64,000 nt of DNA from Trichomonas vaginalis G3 (lineage: Eukaryota > Parabasalia > Trichomonadida > Trichomonadidae), in assembly GCF_026262505.1 (NCBI RefSeq), contig NC_067206.1:27667896-27731895 (forward strand), read 5' to 3'. Positions within the stretch are counted from its first letter, which is position 1; every line of letters begins with the position of its first letter. Under the pieces are notes generated by a model. It was not told the DNA's origin. It searched no databases and saw only the letters and a program-made list of their open reading frames with translations. Both the position numbers and the translations under genes were made by a program. Shown here one piece after another: positions 19,109 to 28,483 of the stretch.

Positions 19109-20107
19109 ATGAATTTCCTTAAGATAGAAAAAATAAAGTTAGTTTTATTTTTATTTTTTTTTTTATTTTGTATTAAGAACAGAAATGTCAACAATCGGCA
19201 CAACAAATTCAAACAACAGCACCAAACTCGTAGTCATGAATCCAACATCTATGTTAGTAGAGATGAAAGCTTCATTCCTTCTTCATTTACTTTCGAAACA
19301 GAAATACAAAGAATAAAGCAAGAACTTTTAACAAGTAATTTAGACTGTACCGCACAGGATGAAAAAATGAACAGTATCTTTTATGAAATGCAGGACCTCA
19401 TCGACCATTTGCCTAAACTACCTGAATCCAACAAAAGTCACTATTCTGAATTCGACGAAATTGAAGTCAAAGCAACTGACTCAGTAGAAATAAAGAAGTT
19501 CATACAAAAGGTAAATTATGAATTCCTTGTTTTCATTGCAACCATAAAGTTATGGACAAAGATTGCGACATGGTATATAAGAACATCTCTGACATATATA
19601 AAATTGGGGAGTTTAAGACATACGACAACTTTGTTTTCATTAGCTGCCAAATGTGTATGGCAGATAAGAGATAAAGATAGAAGAGGTAAGGTATGGAATG
19701 AACAGATAAAACCAACTGCTTCAGATTTAAAGAAAACCATTGACGCCTTAGTTGTTTTAGCAGGTAAGGTTTCCAATGTATAAGCAAAAATGAACCGCAA
19801 TGTTCTAAATGTAAAGCAGCAATGAGGAGATATAACTACTCCGTCAAAGAGATAGAAAGAATGAGAACGACTATGCAGATTTAAAGAAGAAGCAGAGAAG
19901 CCGGTAGAAAATAAAATGGACATGTTAGAATTTCTGAACAAAAACTATCCAACTGCTGACGATTTCCTTCTATCTGACGTCAAGAAGAAGTATAAAGAAA
20001 CTTTCGGTATCGTTAAAACATTCGATGTACTAAAAGAAGAAATAGAAGCTACGAAACTGTTTAGGATTTCAAATATACATCGTACAATTCATGTAAAACG
20101 CTTATAA
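19109..20107 (+). pseudogene. Hairpin-bounded cassette gene, copy 1 (broken)
   Basis: Family member of the intact genes at 61555 and 32485 (about 300 aa, unrecognised). The protein proper starts near 19184 (MSTIGTTNSNNST); the upstream codons from 19109 lie in the shared leader. Conserved blocks are NPTSMLVEMKASFIPSSFTF, DEIEVKATDSVEIKKFIQKV, a CxxC pair near NPQCSKCKAA (here damaged), and the C-terminal block from 19916 (FLNKNYPTADDFLLSDVKKK, KLFRISNIHRTIHVKRL). Several frameshifts between 19330 and 19900 break it. Inverted copies of the dispersed hairpin flank it. The function is unknown; the family is not obviously a transposase. Confidence 0.75.
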
Positions 20108-20116
20108 AATAACTGG

Positions 20117-20342
20117 GGTGAAAAATGAGGTGAAAAAAGAGGTGAAATCTCACCTCTTCACCTAAAATATATTTTTATTGAATTCAGCAACAAAATTCTG
20201 AGTAAAATAATTTTTAGGGCATGTGTCAAACCGTTGAGTTTTCACAAAATTTAAAAAATAACGTTTACCATGTGAAACGTTTATAAAATAACTGGGGTAG
20301 AAAAGAGGTGAAAAAAGAGGTGAAATCTCACCTCTTCACCTA
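20117..20342. repeat. Two dispersed hairpin repeats (reverse)
   Basis: Reverse-orientation copies at 20117-20164 and 20297-20342, each AGAGGTGAAATCTCACCTCT with TTCACCTAAA. Each is preceded by a very similar line ATAAAATAACTGGGGT, so the second is a duplicated tail of the upstream cassette gene (the last codons before it, GTGAAACGTTTATAAAATAA, mimic the gene's end). Confidence 0.85.
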
Positions 20343-20375
20343 AACATTATTTTTATTGAATTCAGCACAAAAATC

Positions 20376-20452
20376 ATGAATTTCCTTAAGATAGAAAAAA
20401 TAAAGTTAGTTTTATTTTTATTTATTTTTTTATTTTGTATGTAAAGACAGAT
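20376..20452 (+). promoter_or_regulatory. Shared leader with conserved short upstream ORF
   Basis: ATGAATTTCCTTAAGATAGA and a T-rich stretch precede the KilA-N start. Read as codons the leader gives a 22-residue hydrophobic peptide (MNFLKIEKIKLVLFLFIFLF plus CM) that stops just before the true ATG. Closely related leaders precede 19184, 33462 (reverse), 34711, 62778 and 63480, so this is a common promoter/5'-UTR of the accessory genes. Whether the peptide is made is unknown. Confidence 0.55.
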
Positions 20453-21281
20453 ATGTCAACAACAGAGAACACAACAACAGTTATAGTCCATGAAGCTATA
20501 AATGAAGAATACGAGTACATACAGTTTAACAAACAACTCCGTCTCATTCGTTCAGTCAAAGACGATATGTACCAAATGCAAAGTATTTTGACAGCATGTT
20601 TTGCACCCGACAATAAGAAACCACAAGACTGGTTTAGGAACCAAAGCACTATTGAACTATTAAATGAAGCTGAAAATTCGAGTGGGAGAAAAACCCCAGT
20701 CGCCAAAACTCTATGAAAATCGTGAAAAATTGCCAAACGGTTTGAGAGGATATTATGTACATAGACTTCTTGTAAATGCTGTTGCAATGTGGGCTTCGCC
20801 TCGTTATGCTTGGTATATTTACAGACTTCTTGACGAAATTCATAGACAAGAACGTGAAGAGATGGAAAAGAAACTTCATGCAAAAGATGAAGTCATTGAA
20901 GCAAAAGACAAAAGCATTCAGAAAAGAATACCACGTTCGGTACCAAAAGGTAAGGAAAAGAACTATAAGTATATGATTTATACTGAAGAGATGGAAAATG
21001 AAGAAGATAAAGATATGGTTATGTTGCATTTAGTCAGAAGAAACAACAAAAGCTTTTACGACCTTGCTAAGATTTACAAATCTGACAGAAATTGGTTCTA
21101 TCGCGAAAACTTACCGATTTCAATGACCCCAAATGAAGATGTGAAACAAATAGTTCAAGATACGTTACCTCAAACACACTATGATATGAAAGGTTGTACA
21201 ATTTTTACCTTCAAAGAAGACTTACCGCTACTGAAAGAAAAAATAACAGAGAATTTTGACAACTTCAAACAAGTAGGGTAG
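20453..21281 (+). pseudogene. KilA-N domain protein with DUF3627-like C-terminus, frameshifted
   Basis: Start MSTTENTTTVIVHEAINEEY. KilA-N DNA-binding domain at about residues 30-135: KDDMYQMQSILTACF, DWFRNQSTIELLNEA, then after one frameshift near 20690 GYYVHRLLVNAVAMWASPRY and AWYIYRLLDEIHRQ. A charged linker follows, then a C-terminal domain (KNYKYMIYTEEMENEEDKDM, LAKIYKSDRNWFYREN, FTFKEDLPLLKEKI) resembling the DUF3627-type partner of KilA-N proteins in large DNA viruses. These are DNA-binding accessory proteins of uncertain role. A GC-rich hairpin-like GGGAGAAAAACCC lies at the frameshift site. Convergent with the ATPase gene, 16 bases away. Confidence 0.85.
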
Positions 21282-21297
21282 ATGAACCATTTATTTT

Positions 21298-22110
21298 TCA
21301 AGCTTGACTTTTTACAATTTGAACTTTGTTTGCGTAGATATGAATTCTGAAAGAAGTATGAGGGTCTTGTATGACTTTGTACTTCTCCCATAGTTCATGT
21401 CTGTCAAACTTACCTGCCATGGACTCTTTCATAAGTTCCATGAAATCGTCTTCGGACAATCCGGGGAAAAGTATTATGTCAGTAAGTATTCTTTTAACAT
21501 CCTTACTTAAACTCTTTGCTGTCTGTACACAAATGACAACTGAGATGTTAAAGTGTCTGAGCTTCTTAAGAATTCGACACATATCTTGTTCTCTGTTCTT
21601 TAACAAAGGATGAGAAGCAAAGTCATCTAAGATAAGAAGACATCTATGAGGGTATGTCTTCCAATCGTAAGATTGCAATTTCTTCGAAATGTATTCTATC
21701 TCTTTCTGTTTGTTTCTGAAGTGTTTCTTCTCTAATATTCTCTGCATTTCCTCATTTGGGTCTTTAAACTTAGAATTTATATACTCATTTATAGCATTAT
21801 ACTTCAAAACTCTTCTTTGGTACTTCTTTATCCAATCTAACAACTCAGTATCCTTTATACATACTAACTTAGACTTCTTTATAATATCTTTGAACGAATT
21901 GACGGTTTGGTCAAATTGACCAGAAGTCGAACAAATAACAACTAACTCATAGAATGGGTTCTTCTCATCTAGTTCTTGTTGTTGTGCCGCCATTTTAAGA
22001 TAAGTGAAAGTCTTACCCGACCCAGGTGGTGCAATTAGACCTGTTATACCATTCTGAGCAAATAAGAACTTGTCATGTATAGGCTTTATCTGAGCATTTT
22101 CTAACTTCAC
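21298..22110 (-). CDS. DNA-packaging ATPase (A32/FtsK-HerA type)
   Basis: Intact 270-aa minus-strand gene. Walker A is GLIAPPGSGKTFTYLK (about residues 24-39). Walker B is CLLILDDFASHPL (about residue 155), and a sensor-like region IDVVICVQTAKS-type segment (FNISVVICVQTAKSLSK) follows. Length and motif order fit the packaging ATPases of Mavericks, virophages and large DNA viruses, which pump the genome into the capsid. It is one of the Maverick hallmark genes and one of the few intact ones in element 1. It has its own promoter facing the 150-aa gene at 22209 (98-bp divergent spacer with TTTTTATCTTTTAGAAA before the latter). Confidence 0.88.
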   Translation of the reverse strand: MKLENAQIKPIHDKFLFAQNGITGLIAPPGSGKTFTYLKMAAQQQELDEKNPFYELVVICSTSGQFDQTVNSFKDIIKKSKLVCIKDTELLDWIKKYQRRVLKYNAINEYINSKFKDPNEEMQRILEKKHFRNKQKEIEYISKKLQSYDWKTYPHRCLLILDDFASHPLLKNREQDMCRILKKLRHFNISVVICVQTAKSLSKDVKRILTDIILFPGLSEDDFMELMKESMAGKFDRHELWEKYKVIQDPHTSFRIHIYANKVQIVKSQA

Positions 22111-22208
22111 CTTGTTCTTATTTAAAACATTCTCAAATTTCTTGTCAATGTCAGCAAACTTTTTTCTAACATATTTTTAGAAAAATTAAAATTTTTATCT
22201 TTTAGAAA

Positions 22209-22661
22209 ATGTCTAGCGATTTCGCTATCTATATTCGAGACAAGCTTTTCGACAGCAAAACATCTGTCGACCATAAAATCTTACATAGTGTAAACAAGAA
22301 AGGTGAATTTGTTCTAAAGTTCTGTTTCTGGGAATATGACAAGAACCATAAAACATTACAAAGAGCAGTCTTAAAATTTGTCAATGACAGACTTGTTGAC
22401 AGAGATAACGCCGATTGGAAAGATGAAGTCCAACAAAAGTTCTTAGAATGCAAAGAAGACACATGCGCTGTTCTTGAAGATGAAATAGAAAACAGAATAG
22501 ATGAGCTATTAAAGGACAAAGACCTTTTACAAAAATATGGTTCTGAGAAGTTTGACATAACTCCACCAGAAAAGAAGAAGAGAGAAAAGAAAGAGAAAAA
22601 AGTAGAAGAAGAGAAGAAAGAACCTGAACCAGTTCCAGAGAAAAAGAAATTCGACATGTAA
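22209..22661 (+). CDS. 150-aa unknown protein with Lys/Glu tail
   Basis: MSSDFAIYIRDKLFDSKTSV begins a globular first half (GEFVLKFCFWEYDKNHKTLQ). The last 40 residues are almost only Lys, Glu and Pro. No recognised domain. It sits between the ATPase and the helicase block, so a replication or packaging accessory role is possible. The leader AATTTTTATCTTTTAGAAA is the recurrent Maverick type. Confidence 0.8.
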   Translation: MSSDFAIYIRDKLFDSKTSVDHKILHSVNKKGEFVLKFCFWEYDKNHKTLQRAVLKFVNDRLVDRDNADWKDEVQQKFLECKEDTCAVLEDEIENRIDELLKDKDLLQKYGSEKFDITPPEKKKREKKEKKVEEEKKEPEPVPEKKKFDM

Positions 22662-22677
22662 AAATAAAATTTTATTT

Positions 22678-23097
22678 TTAGAACATTTCTGGGTCAATGT
22701 CAATGTTCTCTTCCTCTTTAGGAGTAAACACTGGCTTAGACTCTAAAATCTTTTTACCCAATTTACCTTGAACTTCAACTATCTTAGACTCATAATATTC
22801 ATAGTCGTCTGTCTTCTTTGGTTCATAAGGTATAACAAGTTTGTATGCTTTGCCTTCTTCGAGTTTTGAGAACTTTCTGTCAAAATTTTCTTTGACTGTC
22901 AACATACCGTCAATGTATAAGTCTTCAAAAGTTGCACCACTTTTTCTAACAACAGCAAACTTAACTGGTGCAATGTTCCAAATTTTGTCAAATGTAGACT
23001 TTTCAAAATTATAGAAGTAAACATTCAAATATGCGAATGGAGCTAACTTATCTTTGACTTCTGTCATGTACTTATTTACTGAGATGAATTTCGTCAT
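22678..23097 (-). CDS. 139-aa unknown protein, possibly replication accessory
   Basis: Intact ORF starting MTKFISVNKYMTEVKDKLAP. It is beta-rich with alternating hydrophobic residues (FAYLNVYFYNFEKSTFDKIW, ALVIPYEPKK-like block KAYKLVIPYEPKKTDDYEY) and ends in an acidic tail DIDPEMF. Acidic tails of this kind are common on single-strand-binding proteins, but I see no proof of an OB fold. It is co-directional with and 36 bases from the helicase gene, which supports a replication link (inference). Confidence 0.75.
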   Translation of the reverse strand: MTKFISVNKYMTEVKDKLAPFAYLNVYFYNFEKSTFDKIWNIAPVKFAVVRKSGATFEDLYIDGMLTVKENFDRKFSKLEEGKAYKLVIPYEPKKTDDYEYYESKIVEVQGKLGKKILESKPVFTPKEEENIDIDPEMF

Positions 23098-23132
23098 CTT
23101 TTCTATCGGATAAAAAAAATTTTTTTTTAAAT

Positions 23133-24370
23133 TTACTCAGAAAAAATTTTCTTTGTATATACACCATTCTGAACATCTAAAAGACTTTTGACATTTGCCA
23201 AGAATGTTCGTTTAGAAGCTGCCATATAACCATATTCTTGACAATATTGTTTATACGAATCGTACAATGACCTTTCATCTAATGACACAAAGTCAGTTTC
23301 ATCTATGAACAGTTCATATACACTCTTGTTTGCTTCTAACAATGTTTGTCTCTCTTCTGTATGTGGAATTTGTCTTGGATTGAACTTAGAAATATCTAAT
23401 GTCATGAAATATGAGAACAAGTGGTTGTAAAAGTCAGATGTCAAAGTTTCTGCTAAGTCGTCAAAATATTCTGTATCTTGCATATGAGAATCTGACGTTC
23501 TGACAACTACATATCTTCTGTCAGAACTTTCTAACTTCATCGGAACAACATTGTTTGAAACCATAATGAAGTTTGCAACATTTTCACAAACTCTTTGGTC
23601 TTTATACTTTCTTTCAACAACTCCAACTTTGTCTGTTATAAGACTCTTCAAAGCATCTGAGTTCAAAACTTTTGTTGTATCTATACTTTGAAGTTCATTG
23701 CAAACTATAAGTTTCATATTCTCTATTGAGGAGTTAAACTTGCCACAGATGTTTTCTAAGTTTGTCATATTCGGATTCGAATAACCTTCTAACAGTTTGC
23801 ACAAAATATCTGTAAAGAAAGTATTCTTACCAGTTCCTTGTTTTCCAATTATAATGAGAGCAGTTTCATTTTTAGCACTTGGATGTTGTAAGATGTTTTG
23901 CAAACCAACATAAGATATACTCATAAACCTTTTCGTTTCCATTGCATATAATTTCTTTGACATGGTCTAACCAAGCTTCTATAATATTTTCTTTCCATTC
24001 TACTTGTTCGTATTTATATCCAGTGAAGATAGAATAGAAGTTTGGAGAAGGTGTATAGAACTTTATACCTCGAACTGAAAAATCTTCTAACTTTGACAAT
24101 AAGATATCCCAAGCATCTAACATCTTCATTGCCAACTTGTACGACTTTTATTTTCTTAAGTTTCTGTCTACATTCTTGTTCAGACACTATTGTTGCTCTT
24201 GGTTTGTTAAAGAACATCCCATTCTTTCATGAACATAACATTCTGGGGCAGAGTCAACATAAATGACTAAACGTTTTCAAATTCTCGACTGCTTTGTTAT
24301 AGTCTCTAAATGGACACATATTTCTGAATGCTTGGAAGTCATAAAAATCTGAAACATCTATTCTGTACAT
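23133..24370 (-). pseudogene. SF3 (D5-like) helicase, frameshifted
   Basis: The 276-aa ORF (23963-23133) has Walker A IIIGKQGTGKNTFFTDIL, Walker B-like MKLIVCNELQ, the SF3 motif C region NVANFIMVSNNVVP and an Arg finger candidate (SSDRRYVVVR), followed by a helical C-terminus. Upstream, pieces in shifting frames (start MYRIDVSDFYDFQAFRNMCP at 24370; AWDILLSKLEDFSVRGIKFY; KYEQVEWKENIIEAW) form the D5_N-like part. At least three frameshifts lie between 24000 and 24290. No primase domain is visible on it, unlike the second helicase at 35338. SF3 helicases unwind DNA at replication forks of viruses. Confidence 0.82.
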
Positions 24371-24399
24371 TTTTATAAAAATAAAAAAATATTATTTTT

Positions 24400-24870
24400 T
24401 TATTCTTGACTTTGTTGTTCCATTTGTTGCATTTGTTGTTCTTGAGCTATTTGTTGTTGAAGTTGTTCTTGTAATACAATACTTTCACCAGTTGCATCTT
24501 CCAATTCGAAACTTTCTGCCGTCATTGACAAATACATAGGACATAAAAGTTTTACAGGAACAAAGTTTGCGTCAACTAATGTCAACGTTATACTTGCCAA
24601 AGTGTTTGAGTTCACTAAGGTTGAAAATTCTGCATTCGAATGAACAATAGGCAAACCAGCAGAGAAAGTATTGTTTATACGCATAAGTATCTTTTGGTCA
24701 TAATAGTTTCTGTCGACATTCGAATAACACTTTGAACCTAAGTTTGAAACAATATATAAGATTGGTGTGCTTAATGTCAATGGAATAGACATTCCTTGTA
24801 TGACACCTTTTCCTGTTATAGGAAACTGTTGGTAGTAAAAACCAGAAATAAGTTTTGTATTATAGCTCAT
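24400..24870 (-). CDS. Possible minor capsid protein, C-terminal Gln-rich
   Basis: 156 aa starting MSYNTKLISGFYYQQFPITG. Residues 1-120 are strand-rich with a jelly-roll-like feel (SIPLTLSTPILYIVSNLGSK; ASITLTLVDANFVPVKLLCP; LSMTAESFELED). The tail is a Gln/Glu run. The phrase 'LTLVDANFVPVKL' resembles penton/minor capsid proteins of Polinton-type viruses, but homology is not established. It starts 5 bases after the stop of the 106-aa gene. Confidence 0.55.
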   Translation of the reverse strand: MSYNTKLISGFYYQQFPITGKGVIQGMSIPLTLSTPILYIVSNLGSKCYSNVDRNYYDQKILMRINNTFSAGLPIVHSNAEFSTLVNSNTLASITLTLVDANFVPVKLLCPMYLSMTAESFELEDATGESIVLQEQLQQQIAQEQQMQQMEQQSQE

Positions 24871-24875
24871 ATCGT

Positions 24876-25196
24876 TTATATAAACTCAGTCGGACATCCA
24901 AACATAATGAAACCTGCTCTAGTTGCAGCACATGTTACACCCGTACTTAAAGTATTAAATAAGTCAACAAAACCTGTTGTGTGGTATATCTGAGTAAGTA
25001 TCTTCAAAGGAGTATTTTTACCATTCACAACAATAAAGTCTTCTGGTGTCAAAAGAGCAAAACAGGCTTTAGTCGTCATTGTGTTTAAGGTTAGTTTACA
25101 ATATCGTCCTTGAGGACTTTGTAAGTTTGTTGTTATAGAATTATATGACTCAGGGTTTTTAGTCGTAATAGTATAAACCATTATGTCTTCTGCCAT
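24876..25196 (-). CDS. 106-aa protein upstream of probable minor capsid gene
   Basis: MAEDIMVYTITTKNPESYNS and a strand-rich body (GRYCKLTLNTMTTKACFALL; TRAGFIMFGCPTEFI). It ends in TATATAA, 5 bases before the next ATG, in the same direction. The pattern of a short lead protein followed by a beta-rich protein could be one ancestral capsid protein split in two or two interacting virion proteins. Function not recognised. Confidence 0.6.
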   Translation of the reverse strand: MAEDIMVYTITTKNPESYNSITTNLQSPQGRYCKLTLNTMTTKACFALLTPEDFIVVNGKNTPLKILTQIYHTTGFVDLFNTLSTGVTCAATRAGFIMFGCPTEFI

Positions 25197-25274
25197 TTAC
25201 TTAGCAAATAAATTTTAATGAAATGTTGTGGTCGTCAAATATTTTTATAACGTCTGGGAAACTATATTTTAAGT

Positions 25275-25735
25275 TCAACGTTTCACATCCTTCATAACGT
25301 ATATCTTGTCAATGGCATTATATGAAACACCACAGCAACTAATGTCGGGTTCTATTTCTTTGATGTTTATATCGTCTGCCTCTGTCAAAAGTTTCAATAG
25401 TTCTTTCAAAACTTCATGAGGTGCAATGACATATGAGTTCACTTTTACAGGGTTGTGTTCGACCAAGTTTAACATTATACTTAAAGCTTGACAAATCTTC
25501 TCCTGAGTTTGAAGTTTGTCTTTCAGTTGTTGGTAGTCGTTTCGAATATCTGCAACAGAACTTAAGTCTCTGCTAACTTCAGGATATGTTGGTTGTTCTT
25601 TTACAGAACAATTGTTATACCATCTTCGTCTTCGTATGGTTTCCCCACTTCAACATCTCTGTCTTTGACATTGACAATAACACTTTGACTGTTTGTTTGA
25701 GTTGGTGAATTTAACTTCACATCTGCCACCGCCAT
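25275..25735 (-). pseudogene. Small unknown protein, frameshifted
   Basis: From the ATG at 25735 (MAVADVKLNSPTQTNSQSVI) the frame runs to about 25605, shifts, and continues as QPTYPEVSRDLSSVADIRND, a short coiled coil, and the 66-codon ORF ending YNAIDKIYVMKDVKR. About 150 aa in all. No domain recognised. Neighbours suggest a virion or assembly protein. Confidence 0.5.
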
Positions 25736-25798
25736 TAAACCTTTTGAAACACTTATCGCTTCTATTTTTCGGAAATGACATTTTACTTAGAATAAAAG

Positions 25799-26032
25799 AT
25801 GGACGTATTCGGATATCTTATTGAATTGAAGCAGAACAAAGTTTACACACACAAACAATACAAATACATTGACAGAATAGTTCTTTATACAAACAATGGA
25901 AAATGTTATAGAATAGCAGTCTTTGCTGAACTAAATATTTTCATAAAGCAAAGAAAAGTTGGTATAACTGAAATGGTGAAAGTTCTTGAAGCAGACAAAA
26001 ATAATAACTTCAAAACTTACAGATATTACTAA
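25799..26032 (+). CDS. 77-aa unknown basic protein
   Basis: MDVFGYLIELKQNKVYTHKQ starts a Lys/Tyr-rich small protein, preceded by ATTTTACTTAGAATAAAAG, a leader of the recurrent type. Divergent from the 25735 gene. It is the last readable gene before the assembly gap. No function recognised. Confidence 0.5.
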   Translation: MDVFGYLIELKQNKVYTHKQYKYIDRIVLYTNNGKCYRIAVFAELNIFIKQRKVGITEMVKVLEADKNNNFKTYRYY

Positions 26033-28480
26033 AGGAAAGTTTATCTTACAATATTTATGTCAAAACTGGCGTACTGTCAATATTTGACGGAGAGAAGTCA
26101 GTTCAAGAACAACTTACTGACCTGCTGCCAAAATTGCTCGATGGAAGCTGTCGTTATGCCAATCTGAGGAGCCCCAGCAGGTTTCATCGAACGAATCTTC
26201 AAAAGAGCATCTTCCGTGAAAAGTGCTATTGGTTTTGTAAACTTCTTTGCTTTNNNNNNNNNNNNNNNNNNNNNNNNNNNNNNNNNNNNNNNNNNNNNNN
26301 NNNNNNNNNNNNNNNNNNNNNNNNNNNNNNNNNNNNNNNNNNNNNNNNNNNNNGAACATGAAGAAGCAAATCCATCTTAGCTGCCGTGCCGTTAATGTTG
26401 CCAATTTGACCACATCAAATGTTGGACTCACGAACGACACAACAATATTTGTCATAAAGAAACTATAGCTTCAAGCACGTGTTTGAAAGAAAAGAACCAG
26501 AACTGCAATCCGTGAATTTAACCACTTCACTTCAAACCGCTACCTACATCAGATGTTAAGTTACGAGTATCCACACTGGACCAAATTCTCTTCAAGAGAA
26601 GCCAACGACAACCCTTACACAAATGTTCAAACAAAATCCTTCAAAAACGTAGTCACCCTTACCTTCTTCAGTTTATACCAAACAATATTTACTCAAAGAC
26701 CGATCAAGACAGCTTTTGACAAATCTATAAGCACGAACCAAATAATTCTAACAAAGGAGGACCTTGAAAAATGTTATATCCACGAATACACAGGGAAACA
26801 TGTGTCACTTGACTACTCTCGACCCTGAAATCGAATGCTGGTGCGTCAACTGCCACCATCATGAAAATAGGTAACATCCGCATCATTGAAACACCAGGAC
26901 TACAGAGTTGAGATTTAAGTATAAAATATTCGAATAAATATACAAAACTTTCAACAGAATAATAAACTGCTTGAAATTATGTTTTAGTAAATTAAAGCAA
27001 TTTGTAAATATCTGTCCAAAACTTCTTCAACAGTATCAGACTCATCTTCATATGCAAACCTACACTTAATTGACTTGGCTTGCAGTTTTCCCCAAAACTT
27101 AACACAATTATAGCGCTTTGCGCTCAGGGCGCCTTTGACAGCCTTTTTTCGTTCTTCTTGACTACATTAACTTATTCATTTGTTTCATCAAACAGCAACA
27201 ACCAAAGTTTCATGAACCTAATACATAACATCATACTTTTATTTTTAGCTCTGATTCTCTTGTAGCTGTTGCATTTAATATTTTCTTAAAAAGTGACAAC
27301 TCAACCAGTCATTCGCACTGGTGCCTTCATTTCCTACACGCTCGCCTTGAAAGTCAACAAGTCTGAATTTGCATGTCTTTCACAATTATGAGGACTAATG
27401 CGGAACCCATTTACCTAAATGGTGCTATGACAGGAACGTTTGGAATTGAACATTGAATTGACTGCATAACAGAAGGATTTATATTCTTACTGAACAATTT
27501 TACTATTAACTCCTGAACATACCTTGACATTAGCTATTTTGACTCAATGTATAAACATTACCATAACATCGTATAGGAAACAGAATTCATCTCAATCAGT
27601 TTTGTCAAACACTTTCAAAGGAATGTCATATGGTATTGCACCCAGAGCAATTGAACTCTATGACTCATTCGTGTTATCTTAACTCCTTTAGCATAACTGA
27701 ACTTCAAAAACTCCTCAATAAGTTTAACATATTAAGTTTCTTCGTTCTAACGGTTTATTGTGTTTATGAGCGCATTTTAACACTCCAGCTAGTTTCCATC
27801 TTATATCTAACATTAAATTGTGAAATCTTTATTTCATGCTTCTTTCCATCTATTTCAAACTCCATGAAAAAATCTGTTTCATGCTGTTATGACAAAAGTT
27901 GCGATTATATTTGAGTCCAAACAACTCTGAAAGCAAAAGTTGCTTTCATTCTGAAGACCAAGTTTGTTTGAAGCTTTACGTCCGTATTTTCCGTTTGGGT
28001 CTTGTACTTTGCCAAATAGAACAACATTTATTCTCATAAAATATGACTATTCTGCTATGCGTATGAAACAAAATGAAGCAAGAAAGAGCACATGAACTAG
28101 TAAACGAAAAACTCACTTTAACCATTGGCAAGGCCAAATGCATTTTAGTCCATTGGGACCGATGGGACAAAAACTAAAAAAGTCATTGATTCTCGATACC
28201 TTTTAACACTTATGACCCATCATAAAACAAACTTACAACCAGCAAAGTCCTCAATTATAAATGATGGAACGGTGCAATATATAAACTCTACAGTAGAATC
28301 CTCATTAGTGAAAGTATTAAATGTTCTTCATGAATTGTTAAAGAGCTTTCGAATTTGTCAACGACAACATTTAAATGCCTAAAGAATTTAGTCAATGAAT
28401 GAGAAACAAATTCTCGGCGTCTGGTAGCAGAATGATGTACACCTATGACATTAGGAATATATAACGAACATTAAAGATAA
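26033..28480. other. Error-rich stretch, no confident gene
   Basis: Coding-like character is present but frames change every 30-100 bases. On the minus strand, 26110-26253 is open (KFTKPIALFTEDALLKIRSM) and looks like the end of a real gene cut by the gap. Plus-strand scraps such as NAGASTATIMKIGNIRIIET (about 26840) and GMSYGIAPRAIELYDSF (about 27620) look protein-derived but cannot be assigned. A GC hairpin AGCGC-TTT-GCGCT lies at 27112-27124. The pattern fits unpolished long-read sequence next to a gap. Confidence 0.6.
26254..26353. other. Assembly gap (100 N)
   Basis: Exactly 100 N, the usual placeholder for a gap of unknown size. Element 1's true length is therefore unknown. Confidence 0.99.
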
Positions 28481-28483
28481 CTG

